Shown piece after piece: positions 46,716 to 55,117 of a DNA stretch of 64,000 bases. The DNA comes from Variovorax davisae (GTDB lineage: Bacteria; Pseudomonadota; Gammaproteobacteria; Burkholderiales; Burkholderiaceae_C): assembly GCF_030316845.1 (NCBI RefSeq), contig NZ_JASZYS010000014.1, forward strand, positions 62,001-126,000, given 5' to 3'. Position 1 is the stretch's first letter. Every line of letters begins with the position of its first letter. The notes under the pieces were generated by a model, which saw only the letters and a program-made list of their open reading frames with translations, was not told the DNA's origin and ran no database searches. The translations under genes and the position numbers were made by a program.

Positions 46716-47600
46716 ATGCGCCTCAAGCACCTGGAAGTATTCAACGCCATCATGCTGGCCGGTACGGTCGGCGGTGCGGCCAAGCTGCTCCACGTCACCC
46801 AGCCGTCCGTCACCCAGACCTTGCAGCATGCCGAGCTGCAGCTGGGGTACGCGCTCTTCACGCGCCAGCGGCGCAAACTGGTGCCCACCCACCAGGCCCA
46901 CGCCCTGTACGCCGAAGTCCAGCTGCTGATGACGCAGCTGGAGTCGGTGCGAAGACTCTCCGTGGCGCTGGGAAATGATCAGGCGGTCGGGCTTCGAATC
47001 CTGATCGTTCCGTCGCTGGCCGTGCGGGCGCTTCCCGATGCACTGAAGCTGTTTCGCAAGCGCCATGCGGACATGAACGTCTCGATCCGGGTCCAGCATT
47101 CACGCGAGATCACGCAATCGATAGCGCTCCAGGAGGCCGACGTCGGCATCGTCTATGGCGGCCAATCGCATCCCGCGGTTCAGGAGGAGCCCATCGCGAC
47201 CGGGCGCCTGGTCTGCGTTTCCAGGCTGGCAACGCCTGGTGCGGACAAGCGAAGCACGGTGGCGCTGGAGGAGGTGCTGCGGACCCCGTTCATCCGCATC
47301 GACGAGCGCGACCCCATCGGCACGATGCTGGCGGAGCAGTGGGCGCGGCTGGGCGTCGCGCCACGCGCCAACATCACGGTTCAGACGCACCACATCGCGA
47401 TGGTGCTGGCCGAGGAAGGATTCGGTCCCGCCATCCTCGACTCCTTCACGGCAAGAGCGTCGCGCAGCGCCTTGCTGCACGTGCGGACAGTCCTTCCCGA
47501 AGTCGCCGTCGACGTGAAGGCCCTGCTGCCCCAAGGCCTGCGGTCACCCGGGCCGGTCGAGGATTTCATCAAGGCCTTCCGCACCGTGACGGCGGCCTGA
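46716..47600 (+). CDS. LysR family transcriptional regulator
   Basis: A 294-residue LysR regulator. The N-terminal helix-turn-helix is at residues 1-60 (FNAIMLAGTVGGAAKLLHVTQPSVTQ, then LFTRQRRKLVPT). The effector domain follows from ~90 (LRILIVPSLAVRALPDAL). The ATG at 46716 starts the domain precisely; a longer frame overlaps the enolase gene and is not credible. It follows the enolase gene by 28 bp and is convergent with the racemase gene, either of which it could regulate. Confidence 0.92.
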   Translation: MRLKHLEVFNAIMLAGTVGGAAKLLHVTQPSVTQTLQHAELQLGYALFTRQRRKLVPTHQAHALYAEVQLLMTQLESVRRLSVALGNDQAVGLRILIVPSLAVRALPDALKLFRKRHADMNVSIRVQHSREITQSIALQEADVGIVYGGQSHPAVQEEPIATGRLVCVSRLATPGADKRSTVALEEVLRTPFIRIDERDPIGTMLAEQWARLGVAPRANITVQTHHIAMVLAEEGFGPAILDSFTARASRSALLHVRTVLPEVAVDVKALLPQGLRSPGPVEDFIKAFRTVTAA

Positions 47601-47601
47601 G

Positions 47602-47618
47602 CCGCTGCTACGCAGCGG
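47602..47618. terminator. hairpin between convergent LysR and racemase genes
   Basis: CCGCTGC and GCAGCGG form a perfect 7-bp stem with a TAC loop in the 7-bp gap between the two stops. It is followed by TTCT on the plus strand. It may act as a bidirectional terminator; the racemase stop lies within it. Confidence 0.45.
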
Positions 47619-48351
47619 TTCTCCGGTCGGCGCGGGCGTCGACGGACCAGGCGACGCTGCGCCTCGCCAGCGAATCGGTCGCATCCACCACCGGCACGGG
47701 CGAATTCCGGTTGTTGAGAACGACCGGAATTTCAGTGCACCCGAGCAGCACGGCTTGCGCGCCGCGTCCCGCCAACGCGGCGGCAGCCTTCGAAAGCAGC
47801 CGTTCCCCGAGCGATCGATGCCCGGATTTGACCGCGTGGATGCCGGGCATGACCAGGTCCGCCATGTCGCTGCCGGTCGGCAGGAGCCACTGCAAGGAGC
47901 GTCCCGCTTTCGACTGCCGGTTCAGATACAGCCCGGAGGCGATCGTGGCATCGGTCGCCAGCAAGCCGACGCGGCCGTTGCTTCCGACCGATGCCGCGAC
48001 GTCATCGAGGGCGGCATCCACCAGATGAATCATCGGTATCGCCAACGCCTCCTGGAGCGGCTCGTACCAGAGGTGCGCCGTATTGCAGGGCATGACGATC
48101 AGGCTGACGCCCGCGTCGATCAGGCGTTGTCCGCACTCGATCATCGCGGGCAGCGGCGACGCGCCCCCGCCCCGGAACGCGGCGGCACGGTCGGGGATTT
48201 GCGGCACCGATGCGGTGACGACGGGCACGTGCTCCTGGTCCGTCTCGGCTGGCGTCGCCGCCAGCAGCTTCTGCAGGAAGTCGATGGTGGCGAGCGGCCC
48301 CATGCCACCGAGTACGCCCAGAAGACCTGGGGCCCGCGACGCCCGGCTCAT
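47608..48351 (-). CDS. aspartate/glutamate racemase family protein
   Basis: A 247-residue cofactor-independent racemase. Two catalytic cysteines are clear: C89 in MPCNTAH and C205 in LLGCTEIP. The N terminus has LLGVLGGMGPLATIDF, typical of the YgeA/RacX branch. It interconverts L- and D-forms of an amino acid such as aspartate, glutamate or another residue. Two interrupted inverted repeats lie in the 161 bp upstream. Convergent with LysR. Confidence 0.9.
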   Translation of the reverse strand: MSRASRAPGLLGVLGGMGPLATIDFLQKLLAATPAETDQEHVPVVTASVPQIPDRAAAFRGGGASPLPAMIECGQRLIDAGVSLIVMPCNTAHLWYEPLQEALAIPMIHLVDAALDDVAASVGSNGRVGLLATDATIASGLYLNRQSKAGRSLQWLLPTGSDMADLVMPGIHAVKSGHRSLGERLLSKAAAALAGRGAQAVLLGCTEIPVVLNNRNSPVPVVDATDSLARRSVAWSVDARADRRTAA

Positions 48352-48458
48352 GGGCGCGTCGAGGTTGACGCCCTTCGGCGTGAAGGCAGCGAAGCGGAAG
48401 TTGCGATGGAGGTCTTCATGGCAGCGGTGGACGGATCGTTCGTGGAACCATCGTCGAT

Positions 48459-48523
48459 GCTAGAGCTGTGGCATCTAGCCGATCAACGCGCTTTCATGCC
48501 ACTTCATAGGCTTCACTTATGAA
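48459..48523. promoter_or_regulatory. two interrupted palindromes upstream of the racemase gene
   Basis: GCTAGA-N9-TCTAGC (48459-48479) and TTCATA-N9-TATGAA (48503-48523) each have 6-bp arms with a 9-nt spacer, 44 bp centre to centre. The second overlaps the 3' end of the YihY gene. The T-N11-A geometry of the second suits a LysR-type protein. Functional role is inferred only. Confidence 0.3.
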
Positions 48524-49340
48524 CTCGCGCCCCGCCTTTGCCACCGCGCCGCGCACGCCCCATGTTGGCCGCGATCATGGCCGCGACCAGCGTCACCAGC
48601 CACGAGAAATACACCCAGAGCAGGAACATCGGAAACGCCGCGAAGGTCCCGTAGACCGCCTTGTAGGTCGGCACCTTGGCGAGGTAGCCGGCGAAGCCGC
48701 GCTTGCCGAGTTCGAAGGCCAGGCTGGCGATCAGGCCGCCCGCGAGGGCATCGCGCAGGCGCACCCGGGTGTTCGGGACCAGGTAGTACATGCTTGTCAG
48801 CGCGGCCAGCACGAGCAGCAGCGGCCCGAGGTCGAGCACGAAGGCGAGCGAAGCCGGCAGCGCGCCGATCCAGCCCAGGGAGGCGCCCAGCACGTGGGAC
48901 GTTGCCCACAGGCTCAGGCCCAGCACCGGGGGCCCGACCGCCAGCATCAGCAGGTACAGGCCGACCCGCCTGAAGAACGGCCGGTTGCGCCGCACCTCCC
49001 ACATCTGGTTCAGGGCGTTCTCCACGGTGAGCAGCATCGCGACCGCCGTGCACAGCAGCAGCAGCGAGCCGACCCAGGTCAGCCCGCTGGCGTTGGCGGC
49101 GAACTGGTTCAGGTACTTCAGGACCGTGCGCGCGATATCGGCCGGCAGCAGCCGGCTCAGCAGGAACTCCTGGATCGCATCCCTGAAGCGCCGGAAGACC
49201 GGGAAGTGCGTGAAGAGCGCGAAGCTCGCCGCCAGCAAGGGCACGATGGACAGCAGGGTGGTGAAGGTCAGGCTCCCGGCGACCTGGGGCAAGCGCTCCT
49301 TGCGGGCGCGCTGGATCGTCATTCGGGTCAGGGTGAGCAT
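48513..49340 (-). CDS. YihY/BrkB family inner-membrane protein
   Basis: A 275-residue membrane protein with six hydrophobic segments. It has the family hallmark GSLTFTTLLSIVPLLAASFALF near residue 25 and NALNQMWEVRRNRPFFRRVGLY in the middle, then KVPTYKAVYGTFAAFPMFLLWVY near the C terminus. The family was once called ribonuclease BN in error; its real function is not established. Start is either 49340 or 49322; neither has a strong Shine-Dalgarno sequence. It stands alone, divergent from the PhyH gene. Confidence 0.9.
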   Translation of the reverse strand: MLTLTRMTIQRARKERLPQVAGSLTFTTLLSIVPLLAASFALFTHFPVFRRFRDAIQEFLLSRLLPADIARTVLKYLNQFAANASGLTWVGSLLLLCTAVAMLLTVENALNQMWEVRRNRPFFRRVGLYLLMLAVGPPVLGLSLWATSHVLGASLGWIGALPASLAFVLDLGPLLLVLAALTSMYYLVPNTRVRLRDALAGGLIASLAFELGKRGFAGYLAKVPTYKAVYGTFAAFPMFLLWVYFSWLVTLVAAMIAANMGRARRGGKGGARVHK

Positions 49341-49466
49341 GGGTCGCGGCAAGAAAATCGGCCCGCCGATTGTGAAGGCTGCCGCCGCCGGCCTCGGGGT
49401 TCCTCTTGGTTGTCCGGGCCGGCTTTCCGGGCTACGCTGCGCGCGACCGGCATCCCGAGGATCTTC

Positions 49467-50369
49467 ATGACCACACTGACGGACCAGGCGCCAGACCGCC
49501 GGGACAGCGCCATCGGCGTGCAGCGCCAGCTGGCCGAACTCGACGCCCAGGGCTACACCGTCATCCCCGACTTCCTGCGGGCAGAAGATCTCCAGCGGGT
49601 CCGCGCGGGCCTCGCGCCGCATCTGGGCAGCCACACCGGACGCAACAGCTTCGAGGGCGTGCGCACGGAGCGGGTCTACACACTGGTCGGCCGGGGCCGC
49701 TGCTTCGAGGACATCGCCGAAGACCAGCGCGTGCTGGCGCTGCTCGACCGGCTGCTGGCGCCGGGCTACCTGCTGACGGCGAGCCAGGCGATCTGCATCC
49801 ATCCCGGCGAGACGCCGCAGCCGATCCACTACGACGATTCGTTCTATCCGGTGCCACGCCCGCGGCCCTCCATCAGCTTCAGCACGATCGTCGCGGTCGA
49901 TGCGTTCACGGCCGAGAACGGCGGCACCGAACTCATCCCCGGCAGCCACCGGTGGAGCGACGCCCGGATCATCGGCGCCTACGACGGCCGCGATGCCGAT
50001 GCGCCGATGCCGCCCTCGCTGGAGCGGCTGCTGGTGCCGATGGTCGTGCCGGCGGGCGCCTGCATCTTCTTCCATGGCACGCTGATGCACCGCGGCGGCG
50101 CCAATCGCAGTGCGGCGCCGCGGCTGGCGTTCTCGAACCAGTATTGCGAACCCTGGGCGCGCACCCAGGAGAACTTCTACCTCGGCCTCCCGCCGACGCT
50201 GGTGCGCGGCATGTCGCCGCGCCTGCAGACGCTGCTCGGCTACGCGATCATGCCGCCCTTCATGGGCCACGTCACGGCGTCGCACCCGGCCAAGGTGCTG
50301 CAGCCCGACCACGTCAATGCCGTAGCCGCTGCGCCTCGCGACGGCCGGCGCCCACAGGAGACCCCATGA
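49467..50369 (+). CDS. phytanoyl-CoA dioxygenase (PhyH) family protein
   Basis: A 300-residue Fe(II)/2-oxoglutarate-dependent oxygenase. The HxD iron motif is H121/D123 in PIHYDDSFYP, the distal His is H208 in TLMHRGGANRS and the 2-oxoglutarate-binding Arg is R214. GGTELIPGSHRW is the usual family block. It would hydroxylate an unactivated carbon of its substrate. It is coupled by ATGA to the acyl-CoA synthetase downstream, so the substrate may be a carboxylic acid or its CoA thioester. Confidence 0.9.
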   Translation: MTTLTDQAPDRRDSAIGVQRQLAELDAQGYTVIPDFLRAEDLQRVRAGLAPHLGSHTGRNSFEGVRTERVYTLVGRGRCFEDIAEDQRVLALLDRLLAPGYLLTASQAICIHPGETPQPIHYDDSFYPVPRPRPSISFSTIVAVDAFTAENGGTELIPGSHRWSDARIIGAYDGRDADAPMPPSLERLLVPMVVPAGACIFFHGTLMHRGGANRSAAPRLAFSNQYCEPWARTQENFYLGLPPTLVRGMSPRLQTLLGYAIMPPFMGHVTASHPAKVLQPDHVNAVAAAPRDGRRPQETP

Positions 50370-52273
50370 CCACCGCGCATCCCCTGGATCGGCTGATCGG
50401 CGACGAATGGCCGGTCTTCGCGACCGACGCCCAGCTGCGGGCCTTCGAGGCCACGCCCTACGCCGAGCGGATCGCCGCACAGAGCACCTACCAGGCCCTG
50501 CAGCGCGGCGCGGCCTGCGACCCCGACGCCGATGCGATCGTGTTCCTGCGCGAGGCGGAGCCCGACGAAGCGCCGCTGCGCATCAGCCACCGTCAGTTCA
50601 TCGGCCGCGTGACGCAGGCCGCGAACCTGTTCACCGAACTGGGCGTCGGCCCCGGCGACGTCGTCAGCCTGCTGCTGCCGCTGGTTCCGCAGAGCTTCTT
50701 CTGCCTGTTCGGCGCCGAAGCGGCGGGCATCGCGAATCCGGTCAATCCGCTGCTCGAGGCCGGCCAGATCGCCGAGATCCTGCGGGCCGCGAAGACGAAG
50801 GTGCTGGTGGCGCTCGGCCCCGTGCCCGGCACCGACATCTGGGCCAAGGTCGAACGCATCCGCGACCAGTTGCCGGACCTGAAGGCGATCGTCGTGGTCG
50901 GCGGCCAGGGCGACGCGGCACGCGCCGTCCACAGCTTCGACGCGCTGGTGGAGCGGCAGCCGGCCGACCGGCTGCTCGGCGGCCGGCACATCGCGGCCGG
51001 CGACACCGCCGCCTACTTCCACACCGGCGGCACCACCGGCATGCCGAAGCTGGTGCGCCATACGCACGGCAACCAGGTGTACCAGGCCTGGGCCGTGGGC
51101 CTGATGCTGCACGTGCGTGCCGGCACGCCGCTGCTGTTCGGCCTGCCTCTCTTCCATGTGGGCGGCGCGCTGACGCAAGGCCTGGCGCAGCTGAGCGCCG
51201 GCGGCACGATCGTCGTGCTGTCGCCGTCGGGCTGGCGCAACCCGGTCGCCGTGCGCAATGTCTGGCGGCTGGTCGAACGCTTTCGGCCCGAAGTGTTCGG
51301 CGGGGTTCCGACCGTGCTCGGCGCCGCGCTCAACGTGCCGATCGACGGCGCCGACGTCTCGAGCATCCGGATCTGCTCGGGCGGCGGCTCGGCGATCCCG
51401 GTGCCGATCGGCCGGGCCTACGCGCAGCGCTTCGAGGTGCCGGTGATCGAGGTCTACGGCATGACCGAGACCTCGAGCGTCCACACCCTGGCCTACCGCG
51501 ACCGGCCGATCCGCCTGGGCTCGGTCGGCCACCCGGTGCCGTACAGCCGGGTGCGGATCGTCGAGGTCGATGCCGAGGGGCGTGCGACGCGCGACTGCGC
51601 GGTGGGCGAGAGCGGGGTCGTGGCGATGAGTGGCCCCGGCGTGTTCGGCGGCTACCTGAGCGACAGCCACAACCGCGAAGCCTTCGTCGCGCCCGGCTGG
51701 GTGAACTCCGGCGACCTCGGCCGCCTCGACGCCGAAGGCTACCTCTGGATCACCGGCCGCGCCAAGGACCTGATCATCCGCGGCGGCCACAACATCGACC
51801 CGATGGCGATCGAGGAGGTCTTCTTCCGGCATCCCGCGGTGGCGCAGGCCAGCGTGGTCGGCCAGCCGGACGTCTATGCGGGCGAGCTGCCGATCGCCTT
51901 CGTGCAGTTGAAGCCCGGCGCGGCGGTCGAAGCGGCCGACCTGCTCGCCTTCGTGGCCGCCGACACGCCGGAACGCGCGGCGCTGCCAGTCGAGGTGCTG
52001 TTCGTCGAGGCCCTGCCGCTGACCGCGGTGGGCAAGGTCTTCAAGCCCGCGCTGCGGTGGCAGGCGGCGCAGCGCGTGGCGCTGCGCCTGTTGTCGGACC
52101 TGCAGCACGGCGGTCGCGAACTCACGGTCGAGGTCGGCGCCCATGCGCTGCACGGCAGCCTGGTCAAGGTCGCGGTCGCCGGCGTGGCCGCGGGCGATCG
52201 CGATTCGCTCGAGCGGCAGATCGACGAGCGCCTGGACCCGCTGGTCCTGAAGCACGAGACGGTCTGGCGCTGA
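50366..52273 (+). CDS. acyl-CoA synthetase (AMP-binding)
   Basis: A 635-residue adenylate-forming enzyme that activates a carboxylic acid with ATP and CoA. Landmarks are the P-loop FHTGGTTGMPKL, VYGMTETSS, the NSGDLGRLD adenine-binding block, the hinge RAKDLIIRGGHN and the catalytic Lys in LTAVGKVFKP. About 75 residues follow the usual end, longer than standard. Length and TGGTTGMPK resemble medium/cyclic-acid-type synthetases. Its ATG overlaps the PhyH stop. Confidence 0.92.
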   Translation: MTTAHPLDRLIGDEWPVFATDAQLRAFEATPYAERIAAQSTYQALQRGAACDPDADAIVFLREAEPDEAPLRISHRQFIGRVTQAANLFTELGVGPGDVVSLLLPLVPQSFFCLFGAEAAGIANPVNPLLEAGQIAEILRAAKTKVLVALGPVPGTDIWAKVERIRDQLPDLKAIVVVGGQGDAARAVHSFDALVERQPADRLLGGRHIAAGDTAAYFHTGGTTGMPKLVRHTHGNQVYQAWAVGLMLHVRAGTPLLFGLPLFHVGGALTQGLAQLSAGGTIVVLSPSGWRNPVAVRNVWRLVERFRPEVFGGVPTVLGAALNVPIDGADVSSIRICSGGGSAIPVPIGRAYAQRFEVPVIEVYGMTETSSVHTLAYRDRPIRLGSVGHPVPYSRVRIVEVDAEGRATRDCAVGESGVVAMSGPGVFGGYLSDSHNREAFVAPGWVNSGDLGRLDAEGYLWITGRAKDLIIRGGHNIDPMAIEEVFFRHPAVAQASVVGQPDVYAGELPIAFVQLKPGAAVEAADLLAFVAADTPERAALPVEVLFVEALPLTAVGKVFKPALRWQAAQRVALRLLSDLQHGGRELTVEVGAHALHGSLVKVAVAGVAAGDRDSLERQIDERLDPLVLKHETVWR

Positions 52274-52285
52274 GCCCGGCGCGGC

Positions 52286-53302
52286 TCAGCGCCACTGCAG
52301 CAGCAACGACCAGGGCTGACGGCTCATGTGGCGGTCGACGCAATCGGCCGTGCCCGCACCGCAGCCGTCGCCGAGGTAGCTGGGATCGAGCCGCCGGGTT
52401 CCCGGCGCAAAGGCCAGCCGTCGCAAGGTGACGGACTGCAGCACGTTGCCACCGATGGCATCGAAGCCCAGGGCATCGACCGCCACCACCACATCGCAGT
52501 GCATCGGCAAGGCGCCGCCGCCGCTGCGGCGAGCCGCCAGCGCCTCGCCGATCTTCTCGAAGCTGTCGAGCCCGGCACCGGTGCCGCGCGCCTGGCAGGC
52601 CAGGTCGCCGACGCGCGGCGGTGTGCGCGTGATGTCGCAGGCACGCATCGCGTAGGCGGTCGGACGGCCGGCCGCCTCGGCGCTGCCGGCCTGCCAGGCT
52701 GCGCCCGCGTAGTCGGCATGGGCCTCGGAGAACTGGAACTCGTCCGCGCCCAGTCCGGCCTGGCGCGCGAGCCAGCTCACGAAGGCCGCCGACCAGGGAG
52801 TGTCGATCACCGCGACCCGATCGATCGCGGCGAGCGCGGCGCGCAGCTCGTGCGATTCGAGGCCCTGGTCGGGGCCGACGCCCAGGCCTTGCAGGCGGGC
52901 GGCCGTGGCCTGGTTCAGCGCCTGCCGCAGGAGCTGCCGATCGGCCGGGCGCAGCGCGCCGAAGCGCACGAGGTAGGGCAGACGGCCTTGCAGCGGATCG
53001 ACGGCGCCCCAATAGCCGAGCACCCGCTCCCAGGGTGCGGCGGCCAGTGCACCGGCGCGCACGTCCTCGGCCTCCGACAGGCCCGAATCGGTGAGCCGGC
53101 CTTCGGCATCCATGGCCTGGCCGCCGAAGGCCCGGTGCTCGCGCTCGGCCGCGGCCGCCATCGCCAGCGCCCGGGCTGGCGGGGCGGACTGCAGGGCGGT
53201 GTCGAGGCACAGCGAAGCGGCCCCGGCGGCGAACGGCGCGGCCAAGGCCAGCAGGAAAACGGCGACCGGAAGAAGTCGCCGTGGCGCGAAATGGAAGGGC
53301 AT
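52286..53302 (-). CDS. secreted DUF2272-type protein
   Basis: A 338-residue exported protein with a Sec signal peptide (LLPVAVFLLALAAPFAAGA, residues ~10-28). The central block PWSAAFVSWLARQAGLGADE and a following FSEAHADY match the DUF2272 pattern, which resembles NlpC/P60-like folds. Cys pairs near the end (DGCGAGTADC) suggest a periplasmic, disulfide-bonded protein. Function is unknown. It is convergent with the acyl-CoA synthetase and divergent from the GNAT gene. Confidence 0.75.
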   Translation of the reverse strand: MPFHFAPRRLLPVAVFLLALAAPFAAGAASLCLDTALQSAPPARALAMAAAAEREHRAFGGQAMDAEGRLTDSGLSEAEDVRAGALAAAPWERVLGYWGAVDPLQGRLPYLVRFGALRPADRQLLRQALNQATAARLQGLGVGPDQGLESHELRAALAAIDRVAVIDTPWSAAFVSWLARQAGLGADEFQFSEAHADYAGAAWQAGSAEAAGRPTAYAMRACDITRTPPRVGDLACQARGTGAGLDSFEKIGEALAARRSGGGALPMHCDVVVAVDALGFDAIGGNVLQSVTLRRLAFAPGTRRLDPSYLGDGCGAGTADCVDRHMSRQPWSLLLQWR

Positions 53303-53370
53303 TCGGACCCGAGCATAGCCCCGGCGCGCGACTACACTTCGGCCGCCCTTGCCGACGCCACACCACCACC

Positions 53371-53853
53371 ATGCGACGCCTCGCCCGACTCGAAGACATC
53401 CGCCACGTGTTCTCGATCTACAGCCACGAGAAGGTGGTTCCGTTCCTGACCTATGACCCGATGCCCTTCGAAGATTTCGAGGCGGTCTATGCCGAGTTGC
53501 TGGCGAGCGGCAGCTTCTTCGTCTGGGAGGTCGACGGCGGGATCGCCGGCTTCTACAAGACCACGCGCTACCCGGGCCGGGTGCGCCACGTGGCTCTGCT
53601 CGGCACTCTGGCCGTGGACCCGCGCCGGCATGGCGCAGGCATCGGCCGGGCCATGATGGAGGACGCGATCGCGCAGCTGCGCGCCGAAGGCATCCGCCGC
53701 GTCGAGCTGTACGCCGAGAGCGACAACACGCAGGCGCTGCGCTTCTACCGCCAGCTCGGCTTCGTCCACGAAGGCACGCTGCGCGACTTCTACAAGCGAA
53801 GCGACCAATCGCACTACGTCGACGAGCACGTGCTGGGACTGCTGCTGGCCTGA
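53371..53853 (+). CDS. GNAT family N-acetyltransferase
   Basis: A 160-residue acetyltransferase. The acetyl-CoA-binding motif A is visible as GTLAVDPRRHGAGIGRAMM near residues 77-95, and the FYRQLGF motif B near 126-132. It is most like the RimI/YhhY acyltransferases that acetylate small amines or protein N termini; the acceptor is not known. The ATG at 53371 is preferred since preceding in-frame residues overlap the promoter of the DUF2272 gene. Confidence 0.88.
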   Translation: MRRLARLEDIRHVFSIYSHEKVVPFLTYDPMPFEDFEAVYAELLASGSFFVWEVDGGIAGFYKTTRYPGRVRHVALLGTLAVDPRRHGAGIGRAMMEDAIAQLRAEGIRRVELYAESDNTQALRFYRQLGFVHEGTLRDFYKRSDQSHYVDEHVLGLLLA

Positions 53854-53894
53854 ATCGCCGAGGGCCGCCTCACCTGCAGATTCCGCCGGCGTGC

Positions 53895-54068
53895 ATGGCC
53901 GACCCCTGACTGGCGAAACTCGCGGCGACCGCCTGGCTGTTGCTGCTGGCCGCCACGCTGGCGGTGAGCGCCTTCGGCTTCGCGGACTTCCGCGAGCAGT
54001 GCCCGGGGCCGTTGCGCAATGCCTGCCTGCAGGACGCCGGGCCCGACGCGCAGACCGAGGGCGCATGA
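53895..54068 (+). pseudogene. possible small exported-protein gene with an early in-frame stop
   Basis: An ATG at 53895 is followed after four codons by TGA (53907-53909). The same frame then continues open to TGA at 54066 with a typical signal-peptide-like sequence (LAKLAATAWLLLLAATLAVS) and FREQCPGP, 52 codons in all. Either a CTG at 53910 is the start, the gene is disrupted, or the pattern is chance. There is no clear Shine-Dalgarno sequence. It fills the 222-bp gap between the GNAT gene and the methyltransferase-like gene, in which I see nothing else. Confidence 0.3.
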
Positions 54069-54075
54069 GGGCCGG

Positions 54076-54639
54076 CTACAACAGGAAGGGCAGGAAGCGG
54101 CGCGTGCGGCGCATGTAGTCCCGGTACGCCTGGCCGAAATGCGCGAGGCATTCCTGTTCTTCGCGCAGCGCGGTGACGAACAGCAGCAGCGTCGCCGCCA
54201 TCACCAGCGCCAACCCCAGCCAGGTGAACTGCTGCAGGAAGATGCCCCAGGCCAGGCAGATCAGGGACGTGTACATCGGATGGCGGATGTAGCGGAAGGC
54301 GCCGGCCGTCACGAGCGCGGTCGTCTTCTCGAATCCGATCAGCGCCTCGTCCTGCCGCGCCTCGCCCGGATGGCCGTGGCGCCGCAACAGGCGGAAGGCA
54401 TGCACCGGCAGCCAGACCGAGGCCATGAACAGCACCATCGCCACCCGCTGAGGCAGCGCCAGCGGGTCCGCACCCCAGACCGGCAGGTTGATCCAGATCA
54501 GTCCCAGGATGCACTCCCAGGCGAAGAAGCGATAGAAGCCGTGCGAGCGCGGCCTCGTCATCGCCCCGCGCGAGATGTAGAGCAGCACCGAACTCACGAC
54601 CACGAAGGTCGGACCGTAGGCCGCCAGGGGGAGGAGCAT
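54076..54639 (-). CDS. isoprenylcysteine carboxyl-methyltransferase/PEMT-like membrane protein
   Basis: A 187-residue integral membrane protein with about five hydrophobic segments. The C-terminal half carries the ICMT/PEMT landmark FRYIRHPMYTSLICLAWG, then LREEQECLAHFGQAYRDYMRR, where the His-Pro and the two Glu coordinate S-adenosylmethionine in the family. It likely methylates a lipid or an isoprenyl-like acceptor, although many bacterial members are uncharacterised. Last gene of a minus-strand run of four small envelope genes. Confidence 0.83.
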   Translation of the reverse strand: MLLPLAAYGPTFVVVSSVLLYISRGAMTRPRSHGFYRFFAWECILGLIWINLPVWGADPLALPQRVAMVLFMASVWLPVHAFRLLRRHGHPGEARQDEALIGFEKTTALVTAGAFRYIRHPMYTSLICLAWGIFLQQFTWLGLALVMAATLLLFVTALREEQECLAHFGQAYRDYMRRTRRFLPFLL

Positions 54640-54654
54640 GCCGTGCGCCGTGGT

Positions 54655-54837
54655 CTAGCAGCGCACGCCGACGCCGGCCATCAGCAGGTCGGCGTCGCGG
54701 TCGCAGCGCGTGGCCGCGCGGTTCCACGTGAACCGCAGCAGCCACCGCGCATCGAAGCGCGGCACGCAACGAAAGCCAAGGAAGATGGCCAAGGACAGGC
54801 CGATCAGCGAGAAGGGCACGAAATTCAGGGGGATCAT
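54655..54837 (-). CDS. small hypothetical membrane protein
   Basis: A 60-residue protein starting MIPLNFVPFSLIGLSLAIFLGF, a single hydrophobic segment, followed by an Arg/Cys-rich tail (FRCVPRFDARWLLRF, CDRDADLL, GVGVRC). Function unknown. It lies 15 bp upstream of the methyltransferase-like gene on the same strand, so co-transcription is likely. Small size keeps confidence low. Confidence 0.5.
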   Translation of the reverse strand: MIPLNFVPFSLIGLSLAIFLGFRCVPRFDARWLLRFTWNRAATRCDRDADLLMAGVGVRC

Positions 54838-54869
54838 GGCGAGCCGCGGCGCGCGCACCCGCTGCCCGG

Positions 54870-55106
54870 TCACCACCCCTGCTGCTGCTGGCGGCCGCCC
54901 TTGATGTTGCCGGCAATGCCGCCGGCGATGCCGCCGATCGCGGCCCCCGTCCAACCGTCGCCGCCGGCGATCGCCGCGATCCCGGCGCCCGCCGCGGCAC
55001 CGAGGGCGGCACCGCTCATCGTTCCCTGTTGCTGCGGGGTCATGTTGGTGCAGCCCACGAGGAGCGTCACGCTGGCGATGCCCGCCATCCATGCAAGCGA
55101 TTTCAT
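54870..55106 (-). CDS. glycine-zipper lipoprotein
   Basis: A 78-residue small lipoprotein. The signal peptide ends in the lipobox LLVGC. The mature part is a glycine zipper (SGAALGAAAGAGIAA, then GAAIGGIAGGIAG), as in the 17-kDa surface antigen/SlyB and OsmB-like outer-membrane proteins, and ends in KGGRQQQQGW. The MKSLAW start at 55106 is preferred because GGAGG lies just upstream; two in-frame ATGs at 55118 and 55121 are closer to the preceding gene. Confidence 0.85.
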   Translation of the reverse strand: MKSLAWMAGIASVTLLVGCTNMTPQQQGTMSGAALGAAAGAGIAAIAGGDGWTGAAIGGIAGGIAGNIKGGRQQQQGW

Positions 55107-55117
55107 GAGGGCCTCCA

